NCBI GenBank assembly: GCA_022822785.1
Contig: JAJEAL010000067.1
Coordinates: 1-45,262, forward strand
DNA: 45,262 nucleotides
Origin: Candidatus Poribacteria bacterium
GTDB lineage: Bacteria > Poribacteria > WGA-4E > PCPOR2b
Direction: 5' to 3'
The translations under genes and the position numbers were made by a program. Positions 17,382-25,983 of the stretch are shown one piece after another; the stretch's first letter is position 1; each line of letters starts with the position of its first letter. The notes under the pieces are model-generated. The model was given only the letters and a program-made list of their open reading frames with translations, made no database searches and was not told the DNA's origin.

Positions 17382-18047
17382 GTGAAAATTAGATGGTGTG
17401 GACACGCAACGTTTCTTTTAGAAGGAAACAGCACTCGAATTGTGACCGATCCGTATACACCGGAAGTGGCTGGTTACGACCCGATTAGCGATCCGGTAGA
17501 TATTGTGATTATGAGTTCAGCGACCGATCGCTTTCACAGCTGCGCGGAGATGGTGCCGGGCGATCCGGTTGTGATTAATGCGCTCGATATTACGGAAACC
17601 GGGGCGAAGGTGAAAGGGATTCGCTTCGCATCTGTGCCGGCTATGGAGAGCATAGTACATAAAAGTGATCCGGATCAGAATGCCATGTATCGGTTCGGTG
17701 TTGAAGGGATTGAAATTGGGCACATGGGTGATGTGGGCAACCCTTTGAGCGAGACACAACTCGAATTTTTTAAGGGCATTGATATCCTGCTTGCGCTAAC
17801 CGGGGGGCCGCCAACCATTGAGCTGAATGATCTCGATAAAGTCATTGATACGATTCAGCCGAAGGTGACAATCCCGATGCACTACAGAACCGACAAGGTC
17901 ACCCTGACTCGAATCCTGCCGGTGGATGATTTCACCGTACGCTATCCAGCTGAACTTGTCCATCATCAGGGTCAATCAGAGATTGAAGTACACAAGTCAG
18001 ATCTACCCCAGACAAATCAGATCTATGTGCTAGACTATGCTAATTAG
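17382..18047 (+). CDS. MBL-fold metallo-hydrolase-like protein with altered metal motif
   Basis: 221 residues from a GTG start with AGGAGGGAG upstream. The fold signs are clear: MKIRWCGHATFLLEG, IVTDPYTP, IGHMGDVGN with later ligands His and Asp, and IPMHYRT with the last His, as in the UPF0173/UlaG-like branch. However, the place of the hallmark HxHxDH motif reads SSATDRFH (about residues 45-52), so all three early histidines of the motif are missing. It may bind one metal only, use other ligands, or be non-catalytic. It follows the CocE-like gene by 63 bases, probably one transcript. Confidence 0.82.
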   Translation: MKIRWCGHATFLLEGNSTRIVTDPYTPEVAGYDPISDPVDIVIMSSATDRFHSCAEMVPGDPVVINALDITETGAKVKGIRFASVPAMESIVHKSDPDQNAMYRFGVEGIEIGHMGDVGNPLSETQLEFFKGIDILLALTGGPPTIELNDLDKVIDTIQPKVTIPMHYRTDKVTLTRILPVDDFTVRYPAELVHHQGQSEIEVHKSDLPQTNQIYVLDYAN

Positions 18048-18063
18048 AATCCGCGGATATAGT

Positions 18064-18086
18064 AATTGCACCTATTGGCAATTTTT
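18064..18086 (+). terminator. Weak rho-independent terminator after the MBL gene
   Basis: AATTGC-acctattg-GCAATT followed by TTTCTCTT, 17 bases after the MBL stop and just before the convergent VOC gene end. The stem is short and AT-rich. Confidence 0.4.
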
Positions 18087-18089
18087 CTC

Positions 18090-18480
18090 TTATGGAAGGT
18101 TGAGTTGCCACGAGACACCAAAGCGATCATTTACCCAACCGAATCGTGTGCTAAACCCGTAGTTGTCTAATGGCATAAATATCTCTCCATCCTCAGCAAG
18201 TGCTGAGTACACCCGCTCAAGTTCTTCTTGTGACTCACAATCAACGAAGATTGAGATAGCGGGCGTGAAGCCAAAATCATGCTTTATCGGGCTATCAATG
18301 CAGATAAATTCCCTACCACTAAGAGTAAAAAAGGCGTGATGAATTTTTGCCTTTATTCTCGTCTGCGTCATAATGTGATACATCAATAACTTCAGACATG
18401 GGGAATAGGTCGACGTAGAAGCTCATTGCCTCCTCAGCAGTGCCATCAAACATTAGGTGGGTTCGGATCTTTGTCGCCAT
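18090..18480 (-). pseudogene. PhnB-like VOC (glyoxalase-fold) protein, frameshifted
   Basis: The gene starts at ATG 18480 (AGGAGG upstream, read on the minus strand) as MATKIRTHLMFDGTAEEAM, the classic N-terminus of PhnB/3-demethylubiquinone-methyltransferase-like VOC proteins, and continues to ADENKGK. There, a run of five T on the plus strand (18344-18348) shifts the frame; removal of one base restores KIHHAFFTLSGREF, IDSPIKHDFGFTPAIS and the conserved end FGWVNDRFGVSWQLNL. The intact product would be about 130 residues. A homopolymer indel may be a real mutation or an assembly error. The upstream gene ends 3 bases before it. Confidence 0.8.
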
Positions 18481-18483
18481 GAG

Positions 18484-18782
18484 TTACTTTCCTCCTTTTT
18501 CGATGTGTACAGATCTTGGATCGTGCCCACATCTCTCACCAAAGTAAAACATACTTACAAAACTCACCCGCCGATCTGGCGACAACCCCACACCGTAAAT
18601 CAGCGGTTGAATGACAAAGGGCGTACCAATGCACGGGTAGTAGATCTCAATATCGTCTATCACACCGGGAGGGAAAAGCGTCCCGAATGCCATCCCATCC
18701 TAGGTAACTGCCCCCAACTCGTACCGGGGCTGACAAACTTCTTAAATCCGAGTTCGGTAAATTTTGATTGCTGTGTGAGCAT
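18484..18782 (-). pseudogene. Unknown small protein, probably frameshifted
   Basis: Two overlapping minus-strand frames appear to form one gene. The first starts at 18782 (MLTQQSKFTELGFKKFVSPG) and runs to about 18690, where it continues out of frame to a stop; the second, from about 18693, reads FPPGVIDDIEIYYPC through SMFYFGERCGHDP to the stop at 18484. I do not recognise the family. It sits between a methyltransferase and the VOC gene with short gaps, so it belongs to the same operon. The joining is inferred from composition and position only. Confidence 0.35.
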
Positions 18783-18818
18783 GTTTTCTACTTTCGGGTT
18801 GCTTTGACATGAGCGTAT

Positions 18819-19532
18819 TCACCCGTTTCTCTTTTGGAAGTGATATACGGACATATTGTAGGATAATTCTGTGCTTTCAATCTGGTCTAAAAGTTCGGTG
18901 TATTTGTGTGGGTAATCCATTCGCAGATATGCCTCAAGGACTTGGCGGTTCGGTGCTCGAAAGACCGTTTGAAGGTCGAAATGCGAAAATCCGTGTTGTT
19001 GATAGAACGCGCTGTGTTCTGCTCGATATCTATCATGAAAAACGTGGGGGTAAACCTCCCGTGCAATCGTGCCAAGCTGCCCCTGATCAGGATTAGTATC
19101 AATGATGAAGAAATGGCCGCCCGGACTCAAGAGGCGCTTGACTTCGTGCAGACCGCGCCAACAATCTTTAGTACCGAAGAAATATGCAAATCGAGCATAC
19201 GCAACATCTATGCTGCCGTCTAACAGTGGTATTGATTCAGCAGAAGTCGCAAGGATACTGATATTCCCCAACGGGTTGTCGCATAAACGCGCGTAAATCT
19301 GTTGAAGCATTCTGGCATCTGGTTCAACGGCAAAAACATGCTCCGCTTTCTGAACGTAACGCACAGCGTGAAAACCGGAACCTGCCCCGATATCTAACAC
19401 CTGTTTCCCTTCAATTGGGGCTTTTTCCCACATGAATACTTCTAACCGTTGATCTGGATCTGTACAGTTGTTGAGATGTTCATAGACTGTGGGATTCATT
19501 GCACCGGCGTAAGGATAAAATCTTTCTTTCAT
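18819..19532 (-). CDS. Class I SAM-dependent methyltransferase
   Basis: 237 residues. Motif I is VLDIGAGSGFHAVRYV (about residues 45-60), the acidic motif II residue is in VFAVEPDARML, and the post-II region reads IPLLDGSIDVAYARFAYFF with LSPGGHFFIIDTNP as motif III. The family methylates small molecules; the substrate is not visible. The start is preceded by GGAGAATG. First of three minus-strand genes ending with the VOC gene. Confidence 0.85.
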   Translation of the reverse strand: MKERFYPYAGAMNPTVYEHLNNCTDPDQRLEVFMWEKAPIEGKQVLDIGAGSGFHAVRYVQKAEHVFAVEPDARMLQQIYARLCDNPLGNISILATSAESIPLLDGSIDVAYARFAYFFGTKDCWRGLHEVKRLLSPGGHFFIIDTNPDQGQLGTIAREVYPHVFHDRYRAEHSAFYQQHGFSHFDLQTVFRAPNRQVLEAYLRMDYPHKYTELLDQIESTELSYNMSVYHFQKRNG

Positions 19533-19559
19533 TCTCCATGCTCTATGTTTGTTTTAGTG

Positions 19560-20099
19560 TCACAACCGATCTGCTCGATCCAGCCATCCCGTCGACAGAT
19601 CCCAATCGGATAGGTCCCCGCGATTCCCACTTTCTTTTATACGGATCCATTCGTCAACGCTGGATTTTTTGAACCGTAGTTCAGCACCCACCTCAAAGTG
19701 GGGAATTTCGTTAAGCAGCTTCCATATCACGTCTGGTTCGGTTTGCAGGTAAGCGGCGACCTCCCCCAATGTCATAATCTCTTTCACCGGTGCTAACCGT
19801 TTCCCTCCTCCATCTACGCGGCTTTCCAGACGTATAATTGCTTCTCGTAAAGCGTGGATTGCGGATACGAGATCGGAATCCGGTGCATACAGACGTTCCT
19901 GTAATGTTTCCCACCAATTTTGTGCAGGCTGGAGGGTTTCCACCTTATGCGTTGATTTGATTGTCGCCTTTAGTTTGTCGCGTTCAGCGATGCATTCCTT
20001 ACAATCGGCAAGATGTACCTCAATTGTATGCTTACCCATCGAAGAAAGCTCGTCGTCGATATAGGCGACAAGTTCTTCGCGAACATCATTACATTCCAT
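19560..20099 (-). CDS. zf-HC2 anti-sigma-like domain fused to an excisionase-type HTH
   Basis: 179 residues from the ATG at 20099 (AAAGGAGG upstream, better than an ATG at 20126). The N-terminus (about 1-45) is a putative zinc-binding anti-sigma domain: MECNDVREELVAYIDDEL then HLADCKEC, giving the Cys and H-x3-C-x2-C ligands. A helical linker follows, then at about 109-153 a MerR/excisionase-type HTH (MTLGEVAAYLQTEPDVIWKL, RFKKSSVDEWI). There is no membrane span, so it is a soluble redox- or zinc-responsive regulator rather than a classical membrane anti-sigma. No sigma gene is adjacent. Confidence 0.82.
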   Translation of the reverse strand: MECNDVREELVAYIDDELSSMGKHTIEVHLADCKECIAERDKLKATIKSTHKVETLQPAQNWWETLQERLYAPDSDLVSAIHALREAIIRLESRVDGGGKRLAPVKEIMTLGEVAAYLQTEPDVIWKLLNEIPHFEVGAELRFKKSSVDEWIRIKESGNRGDLSDWDLSTGWLDRADRL

Positions 20100-20182
20100 T
20101 TTTGAATCCTCCTTTTGATTTCGCAATGTGTAGTGCGTAAAACATTGTGCGGTAAAACTCGCTACTCTTTATGTTCGTTGTG

Positions 20183-21364
20183 TCAGCGGAAAGCTGGATA
20201 GTACGGCATCTCCTCCAAATCCACCCAGCGTTTCCGCAATTTGGCAGCTATATCGCGGACGGTTGCACCAAGTGCTTCTAGATGTCCGAACTCCTCCGAT
20301 ACCTCTCCAAATATATCAAAACACAGTAGGAGAATCTGACGCTGCGTTGAGATCCCCCATTTGTGATCTTCTTTCCATACCTTCTGTATAAAATTGAGTC
20401 TGGAGTGAATTGCCCAGTAGGCACATGCTTCGACAACGGCCTTAAAAAAAAGCATATCGTCTGCTGCTTCGGGGCACCCCTTGGCAAGCTCAGCACGATA
20501 CGCCATTTCCATTTTTTCAACGACATCGTTCGGCACACGGTTGATATGATACCACGTCGGGAAGCAGACACGCCCATAGATTCCATCTCTGAGCGCGTGT
20601 CGAAACTCACCAAACTCAAAGTCAAACAGTTTCCTTTCCTCACCAACAGGCAGCGCATTCATCGGAATCGGATCGCCGTGTGTATAAGCGAGGAACGGTC
20701 CTGGGGCAGCAATGAATGCAGCGACCGTTTTCATCTCCGTCTTCGCCCCACGATAAGGTTTCACTCCAACCCTCTCACAGGCCTCGTCTAATTTCTTCAC
20801 CAGCCGCCGCCATTCACCAGTTATAGAAGGCGGTTTTTCTTTACGACCGAGCCGGTCACGGATGCTATCATACATCGCCTTCTTACAAATCGTCAGGGCG
20901 TGCATTTTTCCTAGCGCCGTTATCAATTTGATTAATTCCGCCGTTGCAGCTGTCGCTGATTCCCCACGGAGACTTCCGTAAAAATTCCGTCCGTCCCCCA
21001 AATCTTCAATAACCATAATGCCCTGTTTCCGATCCCCCCCATAGAATTGCGCCGCCGGCGAATCTCCAGTCGAAATCTCGCTTAAAAATTCGAGCCCCGC
21101 CCAGTCGTTGAAGAATCTGGGCACCATTTCGTCCTGCGAATTCGGATGGAATTCCGTTCCATCAGTGGTTAGCGTCTTTTTGACGATAACGCTTTGGGGA
21201 AGGCTGAGTGGTCCCTCGACCACATGGCAACGAAGGACTACCGCTTGGTCTGTATCAAATTCCGTTTCCACTTTAAGTCGCACATCGCCCTCAAATGCTT
21301 TACCGAGCACATTCTCCGCGATTGCTACCGTTTTGCAATGGTCTCTATTTGATTCCGCCACCAT
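20183..21364 (-). CDS. APH/EcKinase-like phosphotransferase
   Basis: About 393 residues from the ATG at 21364, or the GTG directly after it, both following GGGAGG; a longer frame reaches 21484 but its extra 40 residues look unlike family N-termini. The protein-kinase-like fold is shown by VIVKKTLT (Lys of the N-lobe), GIMVIEDLGDG, AYTHGDPIPMNAL (HGDxxxxN Brenner-type catalytic loop) and FDFEFGEF (DFE metal Asp). The family phosphorylates small molecules such as aminoglycosides, choline or ecdysteroids; the substrate is unknown. It lies downstream of the larger WHGTT protein in the same direction. Confidence 0.8.
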   Translation of the reverse strand: MVAESNRDHCKTVAIAENVLGKAFEGDVRLKVETEFDTDQAVVLRCHVVEGPLSLPQSVIVKKTLTTDGTEFHPNSQDEMVPRFFNDWAGLEFLSEISTGDSPAAQFYGGDRKQGIMVIEDLGDGRNFYGSLRGESATAATAELIKLITALGKMHALTICKKAMYDSIRDRLGRKEKPPSITGEWRRLVKKLDEACERVGVKPYRGAKTEMKTVAAFIAAPGPFLAYTHGDPIPMNALPVGEERKLFDFEFGEFRHALRDGIYGRVCFPTWYHINRVPNDVVEKMEMAYRAELAKGCPEAADDMLFFKAVVEACAYWAIHSRLNFIQKVWKEDHKWGISTQRQILLLCFDIFGEVSEEFGHLEALGATVRDIAAKLRKRWVDLEEMPYYPAFR

Positions 21365-21489
21365 AACCTCCCGGGTAGATAGATCAACTGAAAGCCGAGT
21401 ACATCTAGCAAAAATCGGAACGCCTCGCAAGACTTGACGGCACCGATAAGTCCATACCCTCCGTCGATTTGTGACCCAACCCAATTTGC

Positions 21490-22788
21490 TCAGTTGTATA
21501 TTTCTGCGACCTGCATTAACATCTCCCCGTCAGAAATTGGGGTCTCCCTACCCGCGATGTATTGCGCTTCTACCCACGCAAAAATCGCATCAACAGCAGG
21601 ATGATCTTCACCCACAGGGGCTTTACCGATCAACTCAAGATACTGTTCAAGCCACCAGTGAACTCCTAACTTCCCGGAGTTTTTGGTCACCACGACATCG
21701 ACCAATTTATGTTCGTCATCATCGACTTCAAATACTGGATCTCTCACGACGCCCATCCCCAACCCCGGAATGCTACGAATCAGCGTTACTAGTGAAAACA
21801 GTTCATCTTCCGGAATAGGATTATCTCGTCCGTTCATATACTGCGCCCTGAGCCATTTCAAAACTGCATCGACGGCAGGATGGTCTTCGCTGATTGGGGC
21901 CTCGCGTCCTACTTGTAGATACAGGTTGATCCAAGCCAATACCTCTGCTCTTCCAGACGCACCATCCAACTTCACACAAGGCAAATCCGCGTGATCTTTG
22001 GTATACCTAGCGAACCCATCGTTTTTCGCAATTGATATGCCTTGGATGACCTCGCTGCCGATTCCAGAGGAAAACACATAAGCAAAAGCCTCCCGTTCAA
22101 AGGGTGGGTATTTGTCTATATCAATTTCACAGCAAAGTACCACTGGCATCTGGCGCCGTTTTGCTGCCCGCCGCATCGCCATACGGTAAGGCAGTTCGGA
22201 TGTTTTGGCAAACCAAACTTTCCCGGTGTTTGGTGGCTGAAATCCCTGCTCCATGATGGCTCTCGCCCGGTCTTCGGTTGTGCCATGCCAGAGCGGAATA
22301 CGTTTCTGGCCCCTACCAATGAAACGCTCAATCCATTCTGGCGCTAAACCGTGGTGATTGGCAAATGCCTTCAACGTTAAATCGGGACAGCTCTCCGTTT
22401 GTCTCTGAAATTCTTTTGCGAGCCATCCAAAATTTAAACTTGTATAGGTTATCCAATCGGAGGCACGGGTTACCCGACGTTTTCGCTTTCTCGTTTTCTG
22501 AGCTAGCTGTCTTCGCCGTTCCCGGATAGGCAGCCATTTCTTCGGTTTTCTCCGCGTTTGCTTCACCATTGTTTCGACGGACGGATTCGTTTCCCCTGCC
22601 CTATCAAGGAAGTTACGGATGAGATTGGGCTGAATACCGTAACTGATAGCAAACGCCTCCAGCGTCAAGTCCGGGTCACGTGCAGATTGTTCTTGGAATT
22701 TCGTCGCCAACCATTGCAGGTCGGAATCCTGAAATCCCCGATGATAGCTGCCATCCGATTTTACATCTCTTTTGCGTCGTCTCACCAA
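21490..22788 (-). CDS. Modular protein: two HTH-like repeats, ART-like WHGTT domain, two C-terminal repeats
   Basis: 432 residues, family not recognised. Order: a basic N-terminus; HTH-like repeat 1 (about 19-63, DLTLEAFAISYGIQPNLIRNF); a Lys/Arg-rich linker (76-107); HTH-like repeat 2 (118-158, DLTLKAFANHHGLAPEWIERF); a central domain (165-255) with LWHGTTEDRARAIMEQGF, GKVWFAKT and PVVLCCEIDI; then two ~65-residue repeats (271-335 and 362-428), each with the core EDHPAVDA...W..AQY..GR..PI. The WHGTT plus G-x-W/Y-F layout is like the ADP-ribosyltransferase fold (PARP-type His and following aromatic), but the usual late Glu is not certain: the candidate region reads AFAYVFSSGIGSEV. The basic linkers suggest nucleic-acid contact (inference). 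The start ATG at 22788 matches the paralogue's N-terminus. Confidence 0.75.
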   Translation of the reverse strand: MVRRRKRDVKSDGSYHRGFQDSDLQWLATKFQEQSARDPDLTLEAFAISYGIQPNLIRNFLDRAGETNPSVETMVKQTRRKPKKWLPIRERRRQLAQKTRKRKRRVTRASDWITYTSLNFGWLAKEFQRQTESCPDLTLKAFANHHGLAPEWIERFIGRGQKRIPLWHGTTEDRARAIMEQGFQPPNTGKVWFAKTSELPYRMAMRRAAKRRQMPVVLCCEIDIDKYPPFEREAFAYVFSSGIGSEVIQGISIAKNDGFARYTKDHADLPCVKLDGASGRAEVLAWINLYLQVGREAPISEDHPAVDAVLKWLRAQYMNGRDNPIPEDELFSLVTLIRSIPGLGMGVVRDPVFEVDDDEHKLVDVVVTKNSGKLGVHWWLEQYLELIGKAPVGEDHPAVDAIFAWVEAQYIAGRETPISDGEMLMQVAEIYN

Positions 22789-22973
22789 CTTTACCCTCTT
22801 TTACTGATGTATACACCGCCGCAAGAACCAATCTATAGATTATTGAATCTGACTAGATCCGCCAATCGGCACCATACATCGAAACTCAATACCCAAGTTT
22901 CGTCTCCTTAGCTGTATGCATAAACGAAAGTTTGTATTTTCTTCCACAACCGTAAAGATATTCTGAATCGTTT

Positions 22974-23807
22974 TCAAGAAACTTCTTTCCCCGCCACGTA
23001 AGCCACATATTTGGGCAATCGAGATAGCAGCGGAGATTGCTCCTCCGGTGCTCGGGTCTCCACCATCTGCTTAATACACAGACCAGTCCCTGCGATTGCG
23101 TTGATAACATCTGCAAGGGAGTGAAAAAATTCAACGATTGGCAGATTTCCATCCCAACCGCCGTATTCATCGGCAATAGGTGTTCCTGTAAAGCTGGAGT
23201 ATTCTGGTGAATTATCGAAATAGTCACGTGTGACAGTAAGCCCACGATCAGTTTCTTTTAGAGATTCTACCACCGGATGGTTGAGCGACAGCAGCAGACG
23301 GCCTCCCGGTTTCAAGATACGATGCCATGCCCGTGCAGCTTGAACTAGGTCTTCCAACCAGCAGACGTAGGTGGCATAAACGATGTCAAACTGATTGTCC
23401 GCGATTGGTGCTAAGATTTGGGCATCGGCAACTTTGAATTCAATACGGGAGCCGATTTTCTCGGCGTTACGCTTCGCCAGTTCAATCGCCACAGGACTGA
23501 AATCACAGGCGACGACTTTGGCCCCCAGATTTTCCCACGAAAAGGCTTGCGCGGCATCACCGGCACAACAGATGTCCAACAGTTTTTTCCCTTTGACATC
23601 GCCAGCCAGTTTAACCTCCACATCATTTAATTCAACACCGCCCTCCGCAAAGAACCGATGGAAATCCGGACGTTTCTTTAACTTAAAGGACGTATAATAT
23701 GGGTGGTACGCGTCCCACGCCTTACGGGACATTTCAAGATGTTCTGTTTTCGTTAAACTTGATTTTGTCTCTTTCATCCCCCTTACGATGCCCTTGAAAA
23801 TCATCAC
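22974..23807 (-). CDS. Class I SAM-dependent methyltransferase
   Basis: 277 residues from ATG 23807; a second in-frame ATG at 23777 would give 267 residues beginning MKETKSSLTK and may be the true start. Motif I is LLDICCAGDAAQAF with Cys-Cys-Ala-Gly replacing the usual Gly-x-Gly, motif II VVACDFSPVAIELAK, then DNQFDIVYATYVCWLEDL and LKPGGRLLLSLNHPV. Substrate unknown. It lies between the DUF5916 gene and the larger WHGTT protein, all on the minus strand. Confidence 0.85.
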   Translation of the reverse strand: MMIFKGIVRGMKETKSSLTKTEHLEMSRKAWDAYHPYYTSFKLKKRPDFHRFFAEGGVELNDVEVKLAGDVKGKKLLDICCAGDAAQAFSWENLGAKVVACDFSPVAIELAKRNAEKIGSRIEFKVADAQILAPIADNQFDIVYATYVCWLEDLVQAARAWHRILKPGGRLLLSLNHPVVESLKETDRGLTVTRDYFDNSPEYSSFTGTPIADEYGGWDGNLPIVEFFHSLADVINAIAGTGLCIKQMVETRAPEEQSPLLSRLPKYVAYVAGKEVS

Positions 23808-23834
23808 GGTGTAATCTATGGCTGATAGTCATTA

Positions 23835-25940
23835 TTAAAATTGACGGAGATCTGGAAAACCAGATTCAAAAAGATATGCGAGTTTCATAAACAGAGCGCG
23901 TTCACCCGGCAAGCTATCAACAAACACAAAGAAGAAGTGACTCTCTGAGGTGAATTCGTAGTCGAAGATTGCGTTGAAATTGTAGATAATCTCATCATGC
24001 AGCCGTTCATCGACACGTTCAACAAAAATGAGCCAACCAATCTTTCGAGTCAATTGATAGTTACTGCGGAGTCGGAAAATCAGTGTATTTTGATACCTAC
24101 GCCAAAAGAAATTCTCAAAGTCTAAGTCAGCGGTCAACTTGCCGAAGAGGTTGACACCCGCAGAAAAGTTGGTGAATCGGTTAAACTTATCTCGGCGTGT
24201 GCCGAACCGATTTCCAACCGCTAAGTGCCACCACGGTGCTTTATACTCAATATCTGAACCGATAAACTTGGTGTCAAAAAGTTGACCGACTTCACGGAGT
24301 ACGCCAAACCCACCGGAGGTGAAGAGGTCAAACCGATCAATGTCAATATTGAAACCGAATTCGCTCTGCCGTTCCCGTAGCAATCTTTGTGCATTGGTTT
24401 GATGGAAATGGCGAGCGTCAATCTGAAATAATTGCACCAAATTCCCCTCCGGAAACTCATAGTTGTACCTCACATGGGCGCGAGCCCGACGGAATGCCTC
24501 ATCTTCAAGTCCCATCTCGTTTGGACGAAAACCGTCCTGAATTTCTTCAAGCCGAACGTTAGCAAGCCACCCTCTGTGCAGCCATTCCATCGCGGTATAA
24601 TACGCCCAATGCGTTTCACCATCAATGAAATCAATCGCATACTGCGATGTTGCAGTCCAGTTTCGATGAAGTCCAAATCGACCGTTGAGCGATAGGAGTC
24701 CTACATTGCGGTCAGCTTGGTGTTTGTGTGTGCCCATCGCGCCGATGACAGTCCGCTCACCGATATTGTAATTCACCCGCCCAGCTAAAAGATTCGCCTG
24801 CTTTTTCTGATCGGCATCATACCGATCAATTATTGTGCCATAGGTATTGACGATTGAGAAATTAGTGCCGCCCATTGTGCCTGCCGTTTTCACACCGAAA
24901 TCAATTTCTTGAACACGACGGGTGTAGAATAGATTGAGTGGTAGATCAAACAACTCGGCACCCTCCCGGAAAAATGGCCGGCGTTCAGGAAGGGATAACT
25001 CGCGGTCACTTGTGATGTTAATTTGGGTTGGATCGCTTTCTAATTGTGAAAAATCGGGATTAAAAGTCAGGTTCGAGGTGAGGCGCGTCGAAATCGGGAG
25101 GATAAGGTCCAACCCACCATCAAGGTTATTAGGACGATTTTCTATCGCACGATAGCTACCGTAGGGGAGAATGCCGAGTTTATGCCCCGTTTTGATATCT
25201 TCTAAATTCAAGCCAGTCAAATTGCCAAACTCGGACACGCGTGAGAAAAAAGCGGTCTGCCCCCAAGAATAGGATTGACTGTTTATCGGGCGTACCCGCC
25301 AAAAGTTGATTCCCCACGTGGTGTTATGCCGATTAAAACGAAGGGCACGAAACGGTATCGCAAATTCTGCGGTCCAACCATCTTGGTACTTATGTATTTT
25401 CGCTTCCCATTGTGCATCCCAACTCATATCAAAAACGCTCTCGTTGCTGACCCGCTCATCTGTCTGTGTACCGAGCGTGTTAACGGCAAAAATATAGCAG
25501 TTACGACGGTCATGATAGGTATCAAGCATCACTTCAATACAGTCATTTTGCCAAACAGGGGAATCCCGACGTGTTTTCGTTTCGCGTAGACTGTTCATGT
25601 CCGGCTCCTCGCAATGCACACCGATATAGAGGGCGTTCTCATCGTACAAAACCTTTGCTTCAGTGTTTAATTGTGCGCGCTGAATGTCTCCCTCCTTTGC
25701 ACGGAAGAAGTTGTTCGCAATTTGGGCGTGTTGCCATACACCGTCGGTAAGTTTGCCATCAATGACCGGGGGGGTATCCACCCATGTGGCATCGATGGTG
25801 CGCGTCGAATTTTGCGTTTCTGCGAAAAGCGGTATAGTTAGCAGTGCAATCAGTGCCCAAAGTATTGCGCGCATCCACCGCAGCCATTCAGTTTCCTCCA
25901 CCGTCTTCGTCCTCCACCTCATTTGTGTCCAAATTTGCAA
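23835..25940 (-). CDS. DUF5916 protein: CBM9-like domain plus outer-membrane barrel
   Basis: 701 residues if started at 25940; the more likely starts are ATG 25922 or 25874, since MRAILWALIALLTIPLFAE (from 25874) is a signal peptide. After cleavage comes a carbohydrate-binding family 9-like domain (PPVIDGKLTDGVWQHAQ, YIGVHCEEPD, NDCIEVMLDT, WTAEFAIPFRALRF, about residues 55-250), then the DUF5916 region with ERRPFFREGAELFDL and many alternating aromatic strands to the C-terminal Phe, as expected of an outer-membrane beta-barrel. The role of the family is unknown; binding or uptake of glycans at the surface is an inference. Confidence 0.85.
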   Translation of the reverse strand: MQIWTQMRWRTKTVEETEWLRWMRAILWALIALLTIPLFAETQNSTRTIDATWVDTPPVIDGKLTDGVWQHAQIANNFFRAKEGDIQRAQLNTEAKVLYDENALYIGVHCEEPDMNSLRETKTRRDSPVWQNDCIEVMLDTYHDRRNCYIFAVNTLGTQTDERVSNESVFDMSWDAQWEAKIHKYQDGWTAEFAIPFRALRFNRHNTTWGINFWRVRPINSQSYSWGQTAFFSRVSEFGNLTGLNLEDIKTGHKLGILPYGSYRAIENRPNNLDGGLDLILPISTRLTSNLTFNPDFSQLESDPTQINITSDRELSLPERRPFFREGAELFDLPLNLFYTRRVQEIDFGVKTAGTMGGTNFSIVNTYGTIIDRYDADQKKQANLLAGRVNYNIGERTVIGAMGTHKHQADRNVGLLSLNGRFGLHRNWTATSQYAIDFIDGETHWAYYTAMEWLHRGWLANVRLEEIQDGFRPNEMGLEDEAFRRARAHVRYNYEFPEGNLVQLFQIDARHFHQTNAQRLLRERQSEFGFNIDIDRFDLFTSGGFGVLREVGQLFDTKFIGSDIEYKAPWWHLAVGNRFGTRRDKFNRFTNFSAGVNLFGKLTADLDFENFFWRRYQNTLIFRLRSNYQLTRKIGWLIFVERVDERLHDEIIYNFNAIFDYEFTSESHFFFVFVDSLPGERALFMKLAYLFESGFPDLRQF

Positions 25941-25983
25941 TTTGTATTTCGGAGCCCGGATTTCCCCACGAAATGGTCATTTA

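Noticed and set aside
22974-23807. Treating the methyltransferase as inactive because motif I reads DICCAG
   Set aside because: Cys-Cys-Ala-Gly variants of motif I occur in functional class I methyltransferases, and the other motifs are intact.
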